Of a DNA stretch of 64,000 nt, positions 25,100 through 34,117 are shown one piece after another. The translations under genes and the position numbers were made by a program. The first letter of the stretch is position 1; each line of letters starts with the position of its first letter. The notes beneath the pieces were generated by a model that did not search any database, was not told where the DNA came from, and saw nothing but the letters and a program-made list of their open reading frames with translations. This DNA comes from G965195345 sp965277625 (lineage in GTDB: Bacteria; Pseudomonadota; Gammaproteobacteria; CAKMZV01): contig OZ255827.1 in assembly GCA_965277625.1 (NCBI GenBank), positions 1,860,001 to 1,924,000 of the forward strand, given 5' to 3'.

Positions 25100-26566
25100 T
25101 TAGGGAAGATAATCCCAATAAGTTTCCAAATCCCAATCCGTAACCGTGTGGTTAAACAATTCCCACTCGTTACGTTTGTAGTGGTTGAATACCTTGTACA
25201 TTTCATCAGGCATAGAAGACTTCACGACTTCATTTTGCGCCAATGCATCTAAGGCATCACCCAAAGACATGGGTAATCTTTCAACATTCTTACCCGATTG
25301 AATCGCGTCATAAATGTTGCGCTCTTCTGGCTCGCCTGGATCAATTTCATTAAGAATGCCATCTTCAAAAGATTTGAGTAAGGCACTGCCAAGAATATAA
25401 GGGTTGACCATGGAGTCCACCGAGCGGTATTCAAAACGTCCTGGTGCCGAAACACGCAAGGCGCATGTTCTGTTTTGATAACCCCAATCAGCAAAGATGG
25501 GTGCCCAGAATCCTGTGTCCCATAAACGGCGGTATGAATTCACCGTTGAAGAACCAATGGCCGTCAGTGCACGGACATTTCTCATCACACCACCAATGGC
25601 ATGTAGCCCAATAATACCGGGTTTGTTTGGATCAACGCTTGGGTCGGGCATGAAGGTGTTTTCCCCACCATCAGCATAAGTAAAGACTTCATCCATGCCA
25701 GGTAAGACATCGTTGTGTAAGGGGTTGAGCTTGGTGCCACCACCGCGCCACAAAGAAGTATTATGGTGACAACCAGAAGCCGATACGCCAACAAAAGGTT
25801 TGCTCATAAAGCAAGCAACCATGCCAAATTCACGCGCGACTTGAGCACATATTTGACGATAGGTTGACAAGCGATCGGCATTTCTTAAGACGTCATCGTA
25901 CATCCAATTGAGTTCCAACTGCCCTGGCGCATCTTCGTGATCGCCTTGAATCATGTCTAAGCCCATGGCTTGTGAATATTCAATCACACGCATGACCACT
26001 GGACGCAATTCTTCAAATTGGTCAACGTGGTAGCAGTTCGGCTTGGTAACACCCGCCAAAACACCATCTTCACCACGCTTTAACCACATCATTTCAGGTT
26101 CTGTACCAACCCGCATTTGCATGCCATGCTTGGCTTGGAATTCCTGATGATGGATGCGCAAATTACCGCGGCAATCTGCTGTTAAATGGCCGCCTGGATT
26201 GACTTTTTCTTCACGATTGCGGAAACAAGTGCAATATACACGCGCAATTCTTTTATCCCAAGGCAACTGACAAAATGTTTCTGGATCAGGAATGCCAATC
26301 AATTCAGAAGCCTCTGGGCCATAACCGATGTATTCATCGTGGCGATCAACGTATAAGTTTGCTGTCGCACCATACACCAGTTGAAAGCCTTTCTCAGCCA
26401 CTCTTTCCCAGTGATCCGAGGGGATGCCTTTGCCGACGATACGACCGGTGACGGAGATGAATTGAAAATAAATGTAAGTGATTCCAAGTGAATCAATTTT
26501 GGCGCGCACTTGTTTTACCAAGTCAGCGCGTCCCTCTTGGTTTACGTGTCTGTCTAAGTCTGTCAT
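25100..26566 (-). CDS. Second glutamine-synthetase-like ligase, substrate unknown
   Basis: A 488-aa glutamine synthetase superfamily protein. Metal and glutamate-binding segments are present: GTEPEMMWLK, GDHEDAPGQLELNW, SASGCHHNTSLW (ammonia/ATP region) and APGRFEYRSVDSMVNPYI. An N-terminal beta-grasp-like segment (ITYIYFQFISVTGRIVGKGIP) replaces the usual start. It differs clearly from the GmaS-type ligase earlier in the same operon, is about 50 residues longer and is probably not a true GlnA. Such enzymes join glutamate to an amine. Being in the N-methylglutamate operon, it might act on another amine (dimethylamine, ethylamine, ethanolamine or a polyamine); which one is not visible. Confidence 0.8.
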   Translation of the reverse strand: MTDLDRHVNQEGRADLVKQVRAKIDSLGITYIYFQFISVTGRIVGKGIPSDHWERVAEKGFQLVYGATANLYVDRHDEYIGYGPEASELIGIPDPETFCQLPWDKRIARVYCTCFRNREEKVNPGGHLTADCRGNLRIHHQEFQAKHGMQMRVGTEPEMMWLKRGEDGVLAGVTKPNCYHVDQFEELRPVVMRVIEYSQAMGLDMIQGDHEDAPGQLELNWMYDDVLRNADRLSTYRQICAQVAREFGMVACFMSKPFVGVSASGCHHNTSLWRGGGTKLNPLHNDVLPGMDEVFTYADGGENTFMPDPSVDPNKPGIIGLHAIGGVMRNVRALTAIGSSTVNSYRRLWDTGFWAPIFADWGYQNRTCALRVSAPGRFEYRSVDSMVNPYILGSALLKSFEDGILNEIDPGEPEERNIYDAIQSGKNVERLPMSLGDALDALAQNEVVKSSMPDEMYKVFNHYKRNEWELFNHTVTDWDLETYWDYLP

Positions 26567-26614
26567 AAAATATTCCTCTTCTATTAATGATTAATGGGGT
26601 TATAGATTAACTTC

Positions 26615-27940
26615 CTAACTCCATGGAAATGGGCTATTACTCAATGGATGTAATTTCCCTTGCTTGTACCGATTGAACCTGAAGGGTTCTAGCAGTTCGC
26701 TTGGCTTGCCCAGTAGCTCTTGTGCGACAAGGGCGCCGACACCAAGCATTTTATAGCCATGATTAGCATCTGCGATTATATAGACATTTTCATTAAATCT
26801 GTCAAAAATCGGAAAACTATCTGGTGTTAGACAACCCACACCACCAGATGGCTCTCTGCGATACTTTGGTGTCAACCCTTCAAACCGCTTTTGGCAGAAA
26901 GCTAGGGCAGAACACCATGTTTGAATGAATGACTCGGTCACCAAATAATCTTTTGAATATTTGCCATAAGGATCAACCTTGACATCTTCTTCATCGGTAA
27001 TTGGATAGGGGGCAAATCCGCCTTGAACACCGCCAAAATGGTTATCCGGTTTATAGTAAATGCCCCATGGGTCTGGATGCAATACTTCACCTGTCATATC
27101 TGATTTCAAAGGCACATCGCTGTCCACATGAATGACTGGTGGGACCTTGCCGTCGTTGGTACGAAGCATGGCGGGGTCAACTTCTAACACACCTTCTTGT
27201 AGCATCCAATAATGCCACATTTTTCTTTTATGTAATTGTCCGTCCTTGCCTTTTATCTCTATTTCCATCGGCAAATCGAGCATGGCCCAAAAGTTTTTGA
27301 TCCAGGGTCCTGGCGCAATAATCACTTCGCCTGGATGAAACACACCCTGCGTGGTTTCAACTTGGGTAATAACGCTACTGCTACTACTGGTGGTCATGCC
27401 CAAGACTTCGGTTTGGCGCATAATGCGCACGCCTAAATCTTCAACCATTTTGACCAAACCATCCACAGACAGGGTATTGTGGGCAAAGCCACCGCGTTTT
27501 TCGTGTAAAACCGAGGTAATGCCCTGCGCTTGCCAATCATCAAAAAGGCCTTTCATATAATTGGCACTGTCTTTTTCGCCTTCTATGAAAACCGATTCAT
27601 AACCGATGTCTTTTTGCTGTTCGTAGATTTCTGTGACGTCTGAGCGCATGCCCTCATGACTGATTTGCATGTAGCCGACGGCGTTGTAATGCAATTGATC
27701 GGCATAGCGTTCCCACATATCGACCGAATGCGCCATCAACCGACGCATAGCAGGTTGATAATAGTTGTTTCTAACCACACCGCAAGCGATACCAGTTGCC
27801 CCATCGCCAGGCTTGGTTTTGTCAAGGATGACGATGGATTTCCCTTGGGTGTTTTGTGCAAGATTTAACGCGGTTGACAAACCGTGTATGCCTGCACCAA
27901 TGATCAAATAATCTATAGATTCTGTTTGTTTGCTATTCAT
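26615..27940 (-). CDS. Second FAD-dependent oxidoreductase (DAO/SoxB-like)
   Basis: A 441-aa protein with the FAD-binding motif GAGIHGLSTALNLA, followed by VILDKTKPGDGATGIACGVVRNNY. The C-terminal FAD segment reads IADANHGYKMLGVGALVAQELLGK. It belongs to the same superfamily as the neighbouring mgdA but is divergent. It lacks the ARHDAV motif around the FMN-linking histidine of sarcosine oxidase beta, so it probably carries FAD only. It is encoded directly after mgdA (29 bases) and before the second ligase (48 bases), which suggests those two form a functional pair. Substrate unknown; an N-alkyl amino acid is likely. Confidence 0.8.
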   Translation of the reverse strand: MNSKQTESIDYLIIGAGIHGLSTALNLAQNTQGKSIVILDKTKPGDGATGIACGVVRNNYYQPAMRRLMAHSVDMWERYADQLHYNAVGYMQISHEGMRSDVTEIYEQQKDIGYESVFIEGEKDSANYMKGLFDDWQAQGITSVLHEKRGGFAHNTLSVDGLVKMVEDLGVRIMRQTEVLGMTTSSSSSVITQVETTQGVFHPGEVIIAPGPWIKNFWAMLDLPMEIEIKGKDGQLHKRKMWHYWMLQEGVLEVDPAMLRTNDGKVPPVIHVDSDVPLKSDMTGEVLHPDPWGIYYKPDNHFGGVQGGFAPYPITDEEDVKVDPYGKYSKDYLVTESFIQTWCSALAFCQKRFEGLTPKYRREPSGGVGCLTPDSFPIFDRFNENVYIIADANHGYKMLGVGALVAQELLGKPSELLEPFRFNRYKQGKLHPLSNSPFPWS

Positions 27941-27969
27941 AATGTTTTATCCTTAAAATGAAAATAAAA

Positions 27970-29217
27970 TCAGTGACTGGCGGCTGTTGCGCCCGCTTCA
28001 CTAACCAACATATGATCGTTGAATCGATCAAGTCTAAAGGGTTTAATTAATTCAGGGGTTTTATCGGTTGCGATCAATTGCGCCATCATCTTGCCACTAA
28101 TCGGGGTGGCTTTAAAGCCCCAAGTGCCCCACCCAGCATCAAGATAATAATTAGACAAGCGACATTTGCCCATGATCGGACTGTAATCTGGGGTCATATC
28201 GGTCATGCCAGCCCACTGACGCAATAGATTCAATTCTTTAAAGAATGGGAACAACTCAACCACTGCTGAAGCCAATGTCTCTTTCAGTTCTAAACTGGAA
28301 CGTGTGCTGTATAGCGGATAGGGGTCTGAACCACCACCAATCACCATCTCACCGCGCGAAGTTTGTTGAACATAGACGTGCAATTGTGGCGAACTAACCA
28401 AGGGGGCAATAATGGGCTTATAAGGTTGCGTAACCATGGCTTGTAATGGATAGGTGTGGATGGGCAAATCCAGATCAACCATTTTCGCCACGTGTGAGCT
28501 CATGCCAGCAACGGCCTGAATCACCTGACCACATTGAACCTTACCGCGATTGGTGGTGACTGAAACCACTTTATCGTTCTCAACCGTCATGTCGGTGACT
28601 TCGGTTTTTTGATGTAATTCAACCCCACGTGCGCAAGCGCCTTTGGCATAACCCCAAACCACCGCATCGTGGCGCGCTGTGCCACCGTCTTCGTGCCACA
28701 ACCCAGCGATGATTGGAAACCGCACATCTTCGGAAGTATTGAGCAAGGGCACTAATTCTTTGATTTCATCTAATCCGACCACTTCGGAACGTACCCCAAA
28801 TTCTTTGTTCATTTCGGCACGCCAGCGAAAGCTGCGTAAGGTGGAATCATTGTGCGCCAATGTCAACTGCCCTCTATTTTCCCAAAGAATGTTGTAGCCA
28901 AATTCATCGCTCAACCCATGATACAGTTTCATCGAAGCGTTGTAGAATTTGATGCCCTCTTTGGTTAAATAATTGGAGCGCAGCACCGCCGTATTCCTTG
29001 CAGTATTGCCTCCACCAAGATAATCTTTTTCTAAAATGGCAACGTCTGTAATGCCGTGTTCTTTTGCCAGATAATAGGCAATGGCAGCGCCGTGTCCACC
29101 CCCGCCAATAATAACCACATCGTAGTGCTTTTTAAGCGGTTGATCAACGGGCGTAAAATGTGACTCCGCTTCGTAGTAGCGGTCACCTAAGCCATATTTT
29201 ATGAGTCCCAAAGGCAT
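27970..29217 (-). CDS. mgdA: N-methylglutamate dehydrogenase subunit A (sarcosine oxidase beta-like)
   Basis: A 415-aa protein from ATG 29217, which overlaps the gmaS stop as TAATG. The frame is open 20 codons further upstream, but those residues do not look like the family. SoxB features: VVIIGGGGHGAAIAYYLAKEHG (FAD), GGGNTARNTAVLRSNYL, and GGTARHDAVVWGYAKGA, whose His (about 183) sits where sarcosine oxidase beta binds FMN covalently. The end is VSEAGATAASH, as in beta subunits. It would hold the active-site flavins for oxidation of N-methylglutamate. It is separated by several genes from its partners mgdBCD, an unusual order. Confidence 0.88.
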   Translation of the reverse strand: MPLGLIKYGLGDRYYEAESHFTPVDQPLKKHYDVVIIGGGGHGAAIAYYLAKEHGITDVAILEKDYLGGGNTARNTAVLRSNYLTKEGIKFYNASMKLYHGLSDEFGYNILWENRGQLTLAHNDSTLRSFRWRAEMNKEFGVRSEVVGLDEIKELVPLLNTSEDVRFPIIAGLWHEDGGTARHDAVVWGYAKGACARGVELHQKTEVTDMTVENDKVVSVTTNRGKVQCGQVIQAVAGMSSHVAKMVDLDLPIHTYPLQAMVTQPYKPIIAPLVSSPQLHVYVQQTSRGEMVIGGGSDPYPLYSTRSSLELKETLASAVVELFPFFKELNLLRQWAGMTDMTPDYSPIMGKCRLSNYYLDAGWGTWGFKATPISGKMMAQLIATDKTPELIKPFRLDRFNDHMLVSEAGATAASH

Positions 29218-30524
29218 TAACAATCCAAGGTGTTTTGAGTTTCCCACTGAGAAATGCTTGAAGTAAAACGTCGCCATTCAGCAGTTTTCAGTTTCACAAA
29301 AGCATCAACCACTGGATCGCCTAACTGATCTCTGACCGATTTTGAATCCGTCAAATAACGGATGGCGTCCAATAAATTTTCAGGCAGCTTTTCTTCGGGT
29401 TTGGCATCGTAAGTATCGACGTACATATTGATATTGAGTGGTTCGCCTGGGTCAAGCGCTTTGCTGAGTCCGTCCAATCCTGCGGCCAACACACCTGCTT
29501 GTAATAAATACGGATTGGTTGCGCCGTCCATGAGGCGCAATTCAAAACGTCCAGAATCTGGCACTCGAACCAAATGGGTACGATTATTACCGCCATAAGT
29601 CACTGCTGAAGGTGACCACGTTGCCCCCGATTGGGTGACTGGGGCATTGATCCGTTTGAAGCTGTTGACTGTGGGATTAAATATGGCACAAAGCGCTTGG
29701 GCATTACTCAAGATGCCTCCAAGAAATTGATACGCCGTCTGAGAAAGCCCCAATCCGCGCGCGTCTGCATGATCCAAAAAGCGATTTTCAGTGCCGTCCA
29801 TACTCCACATTGAAATGTGTGAATGGCAGCCGTTGCCCGTTAAATTTTTAAAGGGCTTGGGCATAAATGTGGCGCGCATACCGTGTTTTTCGGCAATGGA
29901 CTTCACCATGAATTTAAAGAATACGTGCCGATCTGCCGTGACCAAAGCATCGTCGTAAGCCCAGTTCATTTCAAATTGGCCATTGGCATCTTCATGGTCG
30001 TTCTGATAAGGATTCCAACCAAGGGTAAGCATGCAATCGCAAATTTCACTAATGACATCGTATCGTCTCATTAATGCTTGCTGATCGTAGCAAGGTTTTT
30101 CCTGCACATCCATTAGATCGGCCAATGCATCGCCTTGAGGGTTGATGAGAAAAAATTCACATTCAACACCGGTTTTAGGGCGTAGCTCCAGTGCATTAAT
30201 TTTTTCAATTTGTCTTTGCAGAACCACTCTTGGGCATGAATCAACCGCTTTGCCATTCATCCACAAGTCTGCGCTAAGCCATGCAACTTCCGGTTTCCAT
30301 GGCAATTGGATGAGACTATTGGGGTCTAACATGCCCAAAATATCTGGGTCTGCGGGCGTCATGTCCATCCACGCAGCAGAACCGGCAAAACCGGCGCCAT
30401 CTTCGGTGATCTCACGTATGGCTTCAGCCGGCACCATCTTGGCTCGAAGTATGCCAAATAAATCGACAAAACTGATCAAAAAGTATTTGATGTTCTTGGC
30501 TTTGGCTATTTCAGATAAATTCAT
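29217..30524 (-). CDS. gmaS: Gamma-glutamylmethylamide synthetase (GMAS)
   Basis: A 435-aa glutamine-synthetase-superfamily ligase, first gene of the operon. It would join methylamine to glutamate with ATP, the entry step of the indirect methylamine pathway. Segments typical of GmaS/GlnT: KNIKYFLISFVDLFGILRAKMVP at the start, GAGFAGSAAWMDMTPADPD, KPCYDQQALMRRYDVI, NDHEDANGQFEMNW, PTVNSFKRINAP and the end WETQNTLDC. Length is right for GmaS, and the mgs/mgd neighbours agree. A Shine-Dalgarno GAGGA lies 6-7 bases before ATG 30524. The similar GlnT of rhizobia is the main alternative name. Confidence 0.9.
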   Translation of the reverse strand: MNLSEIAKAKNIKYFLISFVDLFGILRAKMVPAEAIREITEDGAGFAGSAAWMDMTPADPDILGMLDPNSLIQLPWKPEVAWLSADLWMNGKAVDSCPRVVLQRQIEKINALELRPKTGVECEFFLINPQGDALADLMDVQEKPCYDQQALMRRYDVISEICDCMLTLGWNPYQNDHEDANGQFEMNWAYDDALVTADRHVFFKFMVKSIAEKHGMRATFMPKPFKNLTGNGCHSHISMWSMDGTENRFLDHADARGLGLSQTAYQFLGGILSNAQALCAIFNPTVNSFKRINAPVTQSGATWSPSAVTYGGNNRTHLVRVPDSGRFELRLMDGATNPYLLQAGVLAAGLDGLSKALDPGEPLNINMYVDTYDAKPEEKLPENLLDAIRYLTDSKSVRDQLGDPVVDAFVKLKTAEWRRFTSSISQWETQNTLDC

Positions 30525-30600
30525 GTTATTCCTCGATAAAATTATATGGTTTCATTCGTAAAAATCTCTTTGGCCGCTTGCACATTAGACTTTAGTCACA

Positions 30601-30658
30601 AATTTCTGTTAGAAATTGGTTGAGCAAAAAACATAGGCATTTATACTTAATGCTCAAC
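30601..30658 (-). promoter_or_regulatory. Promoter-like pair and two inverted repeats upstream of gmaS
   Basis: On the minus strand TTGAGC (30652-30657) and TATGTT (30630-30635) are 16 bases apart and could be -35 and -10 boxes. They lie inside an inverted repeat GTTGAGCA (30619-30626) / TGCTCAAC (30651-30658). Just downstream of it, toward gmaS, lies a perfect 17-bp palindrome AATTTCTGTTAGAAATT (30601-30617). This placement fits a regulated promoter with two operators, but none of it is proven. The rest of 30525-30951 is strongly AT-rich (about 30690-30760) and holds no gene. Confidence 0.4.
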
Positions 30659-30878
30659 ATTTTACAGACCAAAGACGCAGATGTTTAAAATAATGTTATA
30701 TATGCATTTTATATTATTTTATATATAAATAATATTTATACTGCATATTATTTTTTAGTTAATCGTACAGCTAGCCACTTTACTGAATAAATCACAACAA
30801 AGCAATCATAGTCGCATACGATTGCAAGCAAAGGTTGGTGGTTGGATCTGGTCAATCCACGAATGTTGTTGTGTGAAA

Positions 30879-30901
30879 CCCTTCGCTCTATAAAGCAAGG
30901 G
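30879..30901 (-). terminator. Possible terminator after dnaQ
   Basis: CCCTT and AAGGG with inner GCT/AGC pairs form a hairpin about 50 bases beyond the dnaQ stop. Only a short T-run (TTT) follows in the direction of transcription, so the call is weak. Confidence 0.35.
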
Positions 30902-30951
30902 CTAGAAATATCAATGAATGAAGAGATTGTGCTTGGTGAACAAGCGTTGTT

Positions 30952-31656
30952 TTACACCGTTTCCCAAGGGGGGGTGATTTTAGATTGAATGCGATCTAGG
31001 TACGCTTGATGAGCGGCACGATCACTGTCATTTGCCTTTATAACGGCTAAGTCTATGTCGCTATAATTCCCGCCGACCCGTTCCAAATTTTGACTGCCAG
31101 TCGTTTGGGCTGAGAATAGTTGGGTTTGACCGCTGGTTAATGATAAATAGACCTGTGCCAGCAAATCGCAATCGATCAGTGCACCGTGTAAGGCTCGCTG
31201 TGAATTATTGATACCAAATCTTTGACACAGTGCGTCCAAGCTATTTTTACCTGTGGGAAAGCGCTTACGCGCCATTTCCAACGAGCAGGTCACTGTGCAA
31301 AAGTCACGAATCGCTTGGGGCGATGCCGTTTCGAGCAAAGATAATTCATAATTGATGAAATCAACATCAAACGCCGCGTTATGAATCACAACCTCAGCGT
31401 CTTTGATAAATGCTAAAAAGTCCTGGTAAATATCTTTGAACTGCCCCTTATCCTGCAAAAATTCCTTGGTTATACCGTGCACTGCGAGTGCACCTGATTC
31501 AATTTCTCGTCCTGAATTCAAGTATTCGTGAAATTTTGCCCCAGTCAAGCGTCTGTTGCGCATTTCTAAAGCGGCAATTTCAACCAAGCGATTGCCGTCA
31601 ATGGTTCTTATGCCCGTGGTTTCAGTGTCTAAAAAAATGATGCGTTTATCTGACAT
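30952..31656 (-). CDS. dnaQ: DNA polymerase III epsilon subunit (3'-5' proofreading exonuclease)
   Basis: A 234-aa DEDDh exonuclease. ExoI motif IIFLDTETTGI at the start, LAVHGIT, ExoII HNAAFDVDFINYEL and ExoIII HGALIDCDLLAQVY carry the four metal-binding acids and the catalytic His. The middle section CTVTCSLEMARKRFPTGKNSLDALCQRFGI matches DnaQ closely. The C-terminal tail would bind the polymerase alpha subunit. It lies 35 bases after livM on the same strand and may be read through from the transporter operon. The partner rnhA, often next to dnaQ, is absent. Confidence 0.93.
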   Translation of the reverse strand: MSDKRIIFLDTETTGIRTIDGNRLVEIAALEMRNRRLTGAKFHEYLNSGREIESGALAVHGITKEFLQDKGQFKDIYQDFLAFIKDAEVVIHNAAFDVDFINYELSLLETASPQAIRDFCTVTCSLEMARKRFPTGKNSLDALCQRFGINNSQRALHGALIDCDLLAQVYLSLTSGQTQLFSAQTTGSQNLERVGGNYSDIDLAVIKANDSDRAAHQAYLDRIQSKITPPWETV

Positions 31657-31691
31657 GGTGTGCTTTAGGCTTCATTTATCTTGCTTGTACA

Positions 31692-33065
31692 TTAGGATCG
31701 CCGATTTTCGGGCAGCAAGCCCTTGCTGTTAAAGCGCATGATGAGCAAGAGTATTAACCCCATGATAAACAGGCGCATATGCGATGCTGTATCAATAAAA
31801 TGGATCTTCAACGGATCATCAGATGCCATGCCCGCTGTTAACCCGCTAACCAACCAAACGCCAAAGGGTTCAGCTTGTACCCAAATAAACCACACGATGA
31901 ATGCACCGAGCACCGAGCCATAATTGTTTCCAGAGCCGCCAATGATGACCATCACCCAAATGAGAAAGGTATAACGCAATGGTTGATAGGTTTTTGGCGT
32001 GAACTGGCCATCCAAGGTCACCAACATTGCCCCTGCGACGCCAACAATGGCTGAACCAATGATAAATACTTGCAAATGTCGTTTGAAAACATCCTTACCC
32101 ATGGCTTCAGCGGCCATTTCATTATCGCGAATGGCGTGCATCATACGCCCCCATGGTGAATGCAAAGCCAAGGTGGCCAATAATAAAACCACCGCCAGCA
32201 CAGCAACAAATAAACTTGTATAACTGAGTTTAACCAACAGTGTTGACGCTTCAATGACGTAGGATTCTAATTGTGCGACACGGGCCGTCTCAGTCAAGGG
32301 GGCGAGTGCAGAACTATACCAAGACTCAACCTGACTAATAAACCAAGGGTTGTTTTGCAATTCGACCTCATACGGCACGGGACGTGGCAACCCTGAAACA
32401 TCTTTAACGCCTCGTGCGAGCCATTCTTCATTTTTGAGGACATGCAAAATGATTTCCGACAAGCCCAGGGTGGCAATGGCCAGATAATCGGCGCGCAATT
32501 TTAAGGTCAGTTTGCCAATATACAAAGCGACGACAGCGGCAACACCACCGCCAACAAACCAAGACAGCAAAACAGGCATGCCCATTCCGCCCAAATAACC
32601 CGTTTGTGTGGGATTGACTGCTTCAATGGTGCTGGTTGCTTCACCATAAAAATGGCTGACCAACAAGAAACTGAGAAAGGCATAGAGCGAGACAATGATT
32701 TGACGCATTCGCCCTTTTAAGATGCGTGTCAATACCCATCCTAAGGCAAAGGCTGCCACTGCCATGGCAAAACTGATGAACAAACTCACCCCACCCACCT
32801 GCCAAGATTCGACCACGGGCGACTTCGCCACCAAAACAACAGAAACACCACCAAGCGCGGCAAAGCCCATAACGCCTGCATTAAATAAACCGGCATAACC
32901 CCATTGAATATTAACACCAATCGCCATAATTGCCGAAATGAGGCACAAGTTTAAAATACTCAATGAAACTGACCACGATTGCAGTGTCCCCACCAGGAGG
33001 AACGCCATTGCAATGATGCCCATAAAAACAAAGGGTTTTACTTTTGCATGAATCAAAGTTTGCAT
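31692..33065 (-). CDS. livM: Branched-chain amino acid-type ABC transporter permease LivM
   Basis: A 457-aa polytopic inner-membrane permease. ATG 33065 is chosen because AAGGAG lies about 10 bases ahead of it; a TTG at 33101 would overlap livH. LivM signatures are GYAGLFNAGVMGFAALGG, LKLRADYLAIATLGLSEII, GRMMHAIRDNEMAAEAMGKDVFK and YTFLIWVMVIIGGSGNNYGSVLGAF. It forms the membrane channel with LivH. It is longer than E. coli LivM because of a loop around residues 215-285. The transported compound is not known; this class also carries urea and other amides. Confidence 0.88.
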   Translation of the reverse strand: MQTLIHAKVKPFVFMGIIAMAFLLVGTLQSWSVSLSILNLCLISAIMAIGVNIQWGYAGLFNAGVMGFAALGGVSVVLVAKSPVVESWQVGGVSLFISFAMAVAAFALGWVLTRILKGRMRQIIVSLYAFLSFLLVSHFYGEATSTIEAVNPTQTGYLGGMGMPVLLSWFVGGGVAAVVALYIGKLTLKLRADYLAIATLGLSEIILHVLKNEEWLARGVKDVSGLPRPVPYEVELQNNPWFISQVESWYSSALAPLTETARVAQLESYVIEASTLLVKLSYTSLFVAVLAVVLLLATLALHSPWGRMMHAIRDNEMAAEAMGKDVFKRHLQVFIIGSAIVGVAGAMLVTLDGQFTPKTYQPLRYTFLIWVMVIIGGSGNNYGSVLGAFIVWFIWVQAEPFGVWLVSGLTAGMASDDPLKIHFIDTASHMRLFIMGLILLLIMRFNSKGLLPENRRS

Positions 33066-33093
33066 TAGGAATGAACTCCTTTGACTAAATCCA

Positions 33094-34116
33094 TCATTCA
33101 ACTCGGCTCTTGAATATACCCGTCGGTCGGAATAACAACACGATCACCAGGATGACAAACGAGATGGCTAATTTGTATTCTGTTGCGATCATTTGTAATA
33201 AACCATCGGTTGCAAATTGCTCAGGTCCCAAATAATTCCATACTTTGCGGAAGGCAAATGTCAGACCAATCTCTGAAAAAGCAATGAGGTAACCGCCCAT
33301 AATCGCCCCCAAGGGATTGCCCAGTCCACCAACAATAGCTGCGGCAAAAAGCGGCAATAATAGATGGAAGAAGGTATAAGGCTGATAGCCCTTATCCAGA
33401 CCGTATAAACCACCTGCCAAGGTTGCCATGATGGCAGAAATCACCCAGGTTAATCGAATGATTTTACGGGGTTCAATACCCGAAAGCAAAGCTAAATTTT
33501 CATTATCGGAGAAAGCGCGCATGGCTTTTCCAAGACGACTTTTAAATAGGAAGAAGTGTAAGGCGATGATGGTTGAGAAGGTGATAAAAATGGTGATCAA
33601 TTGGGTTGTTTTAATGGTTAGCCCTTCATCCAAACCCGTTGATTTTTTAAATTCCCCTGCGCGTAGGATAAAGCGTACACCATCAGCGAATACGATGTCA
33701 CCGGTCCCTAAAATCACGCGATTCAGGCCATTTAACATAAACATCACCCCGATGGAAACAATCATCAAGATCAGCGGATTACTGCTGATTTTTCGATGAT
33801 AGTTATAGACCCATTTATCGGTGGCCAGCACCAATAAAATTGTGGCCAGCAATGCAAAAGGCAGTGCAAACAAAGCGGTTGGTAATACGGATGATGCCCA
33901 ACCCAAATGCTGAAACAACCAAGTGAAGAGGATGGTTGAAATGGCACCAAAGGCCATGGTTTCTCCGTGGGCGAAATTTGAAAATTTCAACACCGCAAAT
34001 ATCAATGTAATGCCAACTGCGCCTAAGGCCAATTGAGAGCCGTAGGCCAAGGCAGGAACCACAATGAAATTGGCAATGACTAAGAGCGCATGCAGTATGT
34101 CATAGAATAATTCCAT
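33094..34116 (-). CDS. livH: Branched-chain amino acid-type ABC transporter permease LivH
   Basis: A 340-aa permease with LivH features: LALGAVGITLIFAVLKFSNFAHGE near the N-terminus, GKAMRAFSDNENLALLSGIEPRK in the cytoplasmic loop and AAIVGGLGNPLGAIMGGYLIAFSE near the end. About eight membrane segments are apparent. It is encoded directly after livF (the livF stop lies one base before its ATG) with an AGGGGG Shine-Dalgarno. It partners LivM. Confidence 0.9.
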   Translation of the reverse strand: MELFYDILHALLVIANFIVVPALAYGSQLALGAVGITLIFAVLKFSNFAHGETMAFGAISTILFTWLFQHLGWASSVLPTALFALPFALLATILLVLATDKWVYNYHRKISSNPLILMIVSIGVMFMLNGLNRVILGTGDIVFADGVRFILRAGEFKKSTGLDEGLTIKTTQLITIFITFSTIIALHFFLFKSRLGKAMRAFSDNENLALLSGIEPRKIIRLTWVISAIMATLAGGLYGLDKGYQPYTFFHLLLPLFAAAIVGGLGNPLGAIMGGYLIAFSEIGLTFAFRKVWNYLGPEQFATDGLLQMIATEYKLAISFVILVIVLLFRPTGIFKSRVE

Positions 34117-34117
34117 A

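Noticed and set aside
25100..26566. Calling the second ligase the cell's main glutamine synthetase (glnA)
   Set aside because: It differs from GlnA in its start and active-site surroundings and is embedded in an amine operon; a nitrogen-assimilation role is not supported.
30914..30988. Short plus-strand ORF beginning MNEEIVLGEQ
   Set aside because: It overlaps the 3' end of dnaQ, has about 24 codons and has no ribosome site or family resemblance.
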